In this document: one piece after another, positions 59,185 to 64,000 of the stretch | How positions within the stretch are numbered: position 1 is the stretch's first letter | Layout: every line of letters begins with the position of its first letter | Source of the DNA: Harmothoe impar | Taxonomy: Eukaryota > Annelida > Polychaeta > Phyllodocida > Polynoidae | DNA length: 64,000 nucleotides | Reading direction: 5' to 3' | NCBI GenBank assembly: GCA_947462335.1 | Contig: OX381709.1 | Location: forward strand, 62,860,609-62,924,608 | Program-made: the position numbers and the translations under genes | Notes under the pieces: model-generated | What the model was told of the DNA's origin: nothing | Database searches by the model: none | The model's input: the letters and a program-made list of their open reading frames with translations, nothing else

Positions 59185-60436
59185 TTAATCATGATGTCTG
59201 TAGGTAGAGTACCTGCTTCCTCCCGGAGGACTGATCCAACAAGCTGACTGAGGCATGTCCTGGATACAATGCTAATTGAGAGTATGAGCTAAGTATTATG
59301 GCGTCCAGATAATCGATCGATATCTCGACATAACTATACATACTGGAGATATTCAAGGCGATGTATATGTAAAGATTGTCAGGCACACGGGAGTTATCGA
59401 TAATTATATGAATTTCTGAACTGGTCTGGTGTCGATTAGTATTCAGCTGTATGACTTTTAATGATAATGTTTATACACACCAACTCAGAGTCTTACAGAT
59501 CTACAGTTAGGAAATCGAATTCAAGTCTAAGTGTAATACCGGTAATCTAAATCTAATACCATGCACGTTTTTTTGGAATTGACTGGCCATGACTGTATCC
59601 ATACGCCTTTGAAGCTTTCCCCTTCTTCACAACTCATACTCAAACTCAAACTTCAAAGTCCCCAAAACCATTACTCATCTATTTTGATTGAGGCTTAGGC
59701 AGTGCGGCATATGTGTCCAGTGAGTCCGAAGTTGAAGTGTTGGCGTCTCCCCACGGGCAGGGCAAGTATCTGTCATCTAGCGTCGACATGATCATAAACC
59801 GAGAGGTGGCTTAGTAGTGGCGGCTGGGGTCCAGGGTTCAGTAATGCACCTATTTCCTGGCCATTTCCTGGCCGCCCTCCTCCTGCAGGAGCCCCTCGAC
59901 CGCCCCTCTCCAGGCAGGCTATCCCTCCTCCAGGGCCGCCGCCTCCGCCTTAACGGACATTGCCTCGGAAAATTATCCCCAGGCCTCGGTCGCTAATGAC
60001 TTACGTGGACTGTTGACCCGCGTAATCAATACGCCTATAACTCGGCCCCGAGCTGCTCCCCATACTCATATGGAGTTGCCCGTGAGCTGCTCAACTAGGA
60101 GGAAGGGGAAGGGGCAGCGTGAGACCTAAATATACTTATAACCCAATGGTAGACAGGGATTTATGTGTTTGGATTTATTGGCTATTTATGAATTGGCTCT
60201 ACATTTTAAATAAATGGACTTCTAAAAACAAGTCACAAAATAAATGCAGTCCACCCTGAATTGGTGTAGGAACATGAAGAAAGGGGCACTGCCGAGATAT
60301 GACAATAATTTATAAATGATGCATAGAGAATGACAACCCTTCCACCACATTGCCTAGTGTTTTTGTCCTTAACTTGCTAAAGGGCTTACCTCAAGCAAAA
60401 GAAAATCGATTTGAGTTGTCTAGTCATATATAGGGG
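59185..60436. other. No gene seen
   Basis: Includes a GC-rich patch (59820-60060) and GAGCTGCTC at 60050 and 60084. No coding sequence recognised. Confidence 0.4.
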
Positions 60437-60730
60437 TTGACATCCGATAATATGACAAACCTACCCTCGGCCACCCCTAGGGTAACACCCCCTCTTATCA
60501 GCCTCTCTCACGTCACTCACCACGCTCCTCTCACCAGCCTGTACCTCATCCATCCTGCCATACTTGATATCTCGCCATCCTCCATCACCTTTACCTCCTT
60601 CACCATCTCAGCATCTCACTGTACCCTGCCCTTAGGCACCTCCTTGTCACCCCTCACTACACCAATCCATACCACATCCTCCCAACCACACGCCCTCCTC
60701 CCAGGCTCCCTCACCCTAAAGCCCTAAAAC
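60437..60730 (+). other. C-rich, G-depleted tract
   Basis: In 60481-60720 the plus strand has only about 19 G in 240 bases while C is over 40%. A 96-codon open frame here (60437-60727) is a by-product of few purine-starting stops. It is the strongest of the strand-asymmetric tracts in the window. Confidence 0.6.
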
Positions 60731-63700
60731 CCCCAGTTCCATTATCCGCCTCTCTATCACCCATCCCTGAATTTGACAAAGATTCTGCGACAACGAAGCC
60801 AATAAATCAGTTACAGCAGCGCCTCTACGTGGAGGGAGATGTGGGAAAGGGAGGAAGCCATATGGGTTGGGTACAGACATCTCCCCTCGCCTGGGCTGGC
60901 TCCACTGGCTCCACTAGTGACTGCTTCATAATGGCCCCACTCCCAGTCGCCCACATCAAGTTACAGCCCATCCTCTGGCTGTTCCTCCCCTGCCAGTGGC
61001 CGCTGTTGGCACCAGTGTGCAGACACTGCCCCTCCCCCTTGCCGCCCATATGCACACAATAGGTGGACACTTCATTAACTCGCCATAGAAACCTGCCCCT
61101 TTATTCGCCAATCAGTGGCACATTCGTAGCCACCACAGCACCGTATGGACACGCTATGTTTATACGTGTCATGGAATGTAGGGGATAGGGGGGTCGGAAA
61201 AGGGAAAGACCACAGTCATAGTGCCTTTATCATATAATGTCCATATGGGAGAGCCAATGTGTACGGTCAATGTCAATACACTGCTAGAGCATAAACAATG
61301 AACTCTATCCTCACTGTTTAAGATGGAAATGCATCTTTATCATGCATTCCATCAATTACTATTGGCAGGATTATGTAGCCCTGATACTACGACAAAAGGA
61401 CATGGGGGTATTATGTTGCCAAGCTGCATATAGACGAATGAGACCTAGAAGTAATACGTTTTTAGCAGTAATCCATACAGTGAGAGCTAACACCTATACA
61501 GAAGTTGTTTTAATACCATCCGCATTAGATTACATTATACTTTCAGGAATCGAAATGAAGAGCACTGAGCTGTCTCTAACATTAGCCGTGATAACTTCGA
61601 TGCATATATGGCGTGTCTTGCAATGATAAAACATTATTTCCCACCATTAGCGGGGGGAATGAACTACTATTGTTTCAGATACGAATTGCATTTCAATAGG
61701 GCGGATGGGTATGCCACCAATGAAACTGTACACTGCTTAAAAAGGTAATATGGATATGACGGCATGATCTTTTCTAAATGAATCAATGTTAAACACAGTA
61801 ATATCACCATGTATAAAATTGATTATGATTTAGTGATTTAAATATGCTTGGTTTTACTGTGTGTACTCTGTTGGTCAAATTGAAGCATGTAAGTGAGTCA
61901 CCACTGTTTATCAACAATATACCCAATGGTGTGATTCTGGTAGGCTTGATTCACGGATGTAATTTTGGCAGACCATAGTTTCATGTTGATCGATATAGCC
62001 CAATGATGGGGGTACTAATAACCCTTTATTATGTACATTGTACGCTACATCATTATGTAATGTCAGCATTAGGCGATGAGGCGAACTTCCACTACGTATG
62101 TTCACAACCTTTGATTAGATTTGTATACGACCGTACTAATGGAACATGGCACTCTATCATCTACTGTATACCCAATGCACTTTAACCACTAACACGACAC
62201 TAGTATATTCATAACACAAATCTTGTATCAAAGTATCCCAAAGGGCATCATCATTGCTGCTAAGAAGCATAATATCCAGTAATTCGTACTCGGTTGGTTT
62301 TAAATTCTATTGACCTTCAAACTGGAGTAATAACTCATGAGCGACACCCAAACACTCAGAGTGGGGCTTTTGCACCAGGCGCAGAATGCAAATTGTTTGA
62401 TTTATTAGGGAACCAAAAAGGCAGTCAATCATGCCGGCTGCATCCATTTCTCAATATTCACTGACATTTTACGCTGCAATCCTGGAAACCACCTCGTGGA
62501 TGTGAACCAATTAAGCAATGATTCACGCGAGGTGAAACCTAATAGGGTTTTCTTATCATGTAGTAATACAATACAGAGTGCTAAATATTAAAACATTACG
62601 CAGACTATTGGCATTTGAATTGTCAGAACATAACGTAACAACGGTTATAAGGTCGTGAGGTACAGCCCTTTGAGAGTGACTCAATAGCTCACTTAAGTTT
62701 AGAGAGGAATAATCCCCGCCGGCAAATCCAATCTAGTAATTTCCTATTGAATCAGGGATACCTGCATAGCTGTGAACGACTCACATGGAAATTTCACATA
62801 GTATCGATGATGACATTAAATGCGACACTAGAACAATAGATATCTGGAAGGATTATTTACATGAACCAAAATTTGGAATCTCCCACACCCTTGGGGATTA
62901 TATAAACCAACAGTATATTGCCTGGGTGCCCTTAGAATAAGGGTAGCACTATATATAGGTCCTCCCTGGTTGGTTTTACCTGAATCTACCTGTTTATGCT
63001 TTGCTTGATCCCCATTGACCCTCATCACATGGACCAATTACCCATAATAGATTTCTCTGGTAACTACTATTGTCGAATAAGTCATACTAAACAGACCAAC
63101 TTCTGTCGAGAAATTGCACTAATATATTTGCTAACACCTTACACATGAGAGCGACTAAATTGACCCCCCACGACCTGAGAACTACTCTGGAGTAGGCTTC
63201 ACTTTTACCCATAATGAGGACTCATTTATTGGCTCATTAGGTTGAAGTGCGCATGCCTGGGGATCTGGACAAAACATGCGATCCATTCTCCATTGGGGCC
63301 TTATCGTTACGCCACTGCTGGCCGCTAGGGCAATTACTTCCGGTTTGACCAGCGTCTGACACGAACGCTAGTTCCCCCGAGCTGTGTAGAAGTCGAGCCT
63401 TCTCCCGGTGGGTACCAGGCACGCCGCCTTCTGTGTCCAAGCCCACAGGCTTGAGACTGACTTCATTATTCACAGCATGGAGTCCAATATATGGTCTTAT
63501 AAGTACTAATTGTGGTATGAAAAGAGCTATAATAGTGTACTTTGTGCTGTCAATCACAGCATGTCCAGGGCCTACCAGTATAATTATAGACCAGTCGTGA
63601 ACCAAGAGCTAAACATTCCTTGGTGCACATGACTGTATAAAACACGTAAAAATAAGTAGAGATAACTATGAGCAATGTTCAATGGTAGTATTATATCTAG

Positions 63701-64000
63701 TTTCAATACGACTAAAGGAAATAAGAAAAGACTGCATGAATAAAAACATTCCCCACCATGCACATAATAACTATTAAATGTCCCAGGTAAAGAATTTAAG
63801 TGTGGCTTAAGTGTAGCTCTTAGATCTATGAGCAATTTGTAACTTCCAAACTCCATTTAGACATCCGGGGAGGGGGAGCTTAAAACAGTGGCCCAGCACT
63901 CACTGAAGGCACATTTCCATGTGGCTTCATTCTTTTCCTGGTCATTACCATTAAGTGAATCACTTTGCTATTACTATACCTATACACTTCCTGAATCATA
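60731..64000. other. No gene seen
   Basis: AT-rich, with short unrecognised open frames on both strands. No repeat pairs detected. Confidence 0.4.

Overview
The window reads as animal nuclear DNA that is almost entirely non-coding. Open frames outside one mobile element are short and unrecognised, and the sequence is studded with small inverted-repeat transposons, minisatellites and CpG-rich patches. The repeat types (pogo-like, Tc1-like and TTAA-type non-autonomous elements, an env-bearing Ty3/gypsy element, an ACTTGA-tailed retroposon end) suggest a marine invertebrate. The exact phylum cannot be fixed from the sequence. I found no convincing exon of a host gene, no rRNA, no tRNA and no CRISPR array.

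The centrepiece is a complete, young, retrovirus-like LTR retrotransposon of the Ty3/gypsy group on the minus strand (11657..24450). It has two LTRs of 868 bp that begin TG and end CA and differ at only 5 positions, and it is flanked by a 4-bp target duplication GGAC. In transcription order (right to left) it contains: 5' LTR, a primer-binding-site candidate, gag (521 aa), a -1 frameshift signal at the gag stop, pol (protease, reverse transcriptase, RNase H, integrase; 1567 aa after the shift), env (869 aa), a purine tract and the 3' LTR. The frameshift signal is a GGGAAAC heptamer, the UAG stop, then a perfect 10-bp stem. Env has a signal peptide, a furin-type site and an F-like fusion peptide. 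No frame is broken, so Gag, Gag-Pol and Env could all be made, as in an infectious errantivirus-like element. The 5' LTR alone carries a later 611-bp inverted-repeat element with ATCT target duplications. That insert separates the CRE-like enhancer repeats from the likely TATA box and brings in a CTCF-like motif.

Left flank (1..11656): two diverged copies of a ~450-bp repeat (start of window and 1869..2545), the second split by a 239-bp hairpin element; a CpG-rich block with ETS sites near 3.2-3.6 kb; strongly G-rich/C-poor tracts; a 12-bp minisatellite at 6.0 kb; and an AT-rich hairpin MITE at 8.0 kb. Right flank (24451..64000): the rest of the purine tract that the LTR element entered, a pogo-type MITE (27.3 kb), a short-TIR MITE (30.5 kb), two members of a TTAA-type MITE family (35.2 and 58.9 kb), an ETS-rich CpG block (39.6 kb), an ACTTGA-tailed retroposon end (45.7 kb), a 1.3-kb Tc1/mariner-type non-autonomous element (51.1 kb), a 46-bp minisatellite (52.9 kb) and ordinary AT-rich intergenic or intronic sequence.

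A window-wide signal not explained by any of these elements is the 9-mer GAGCAGCTC (or its complement). I counted it 19 times against about 0.5 expected, often in pairs or clusters.
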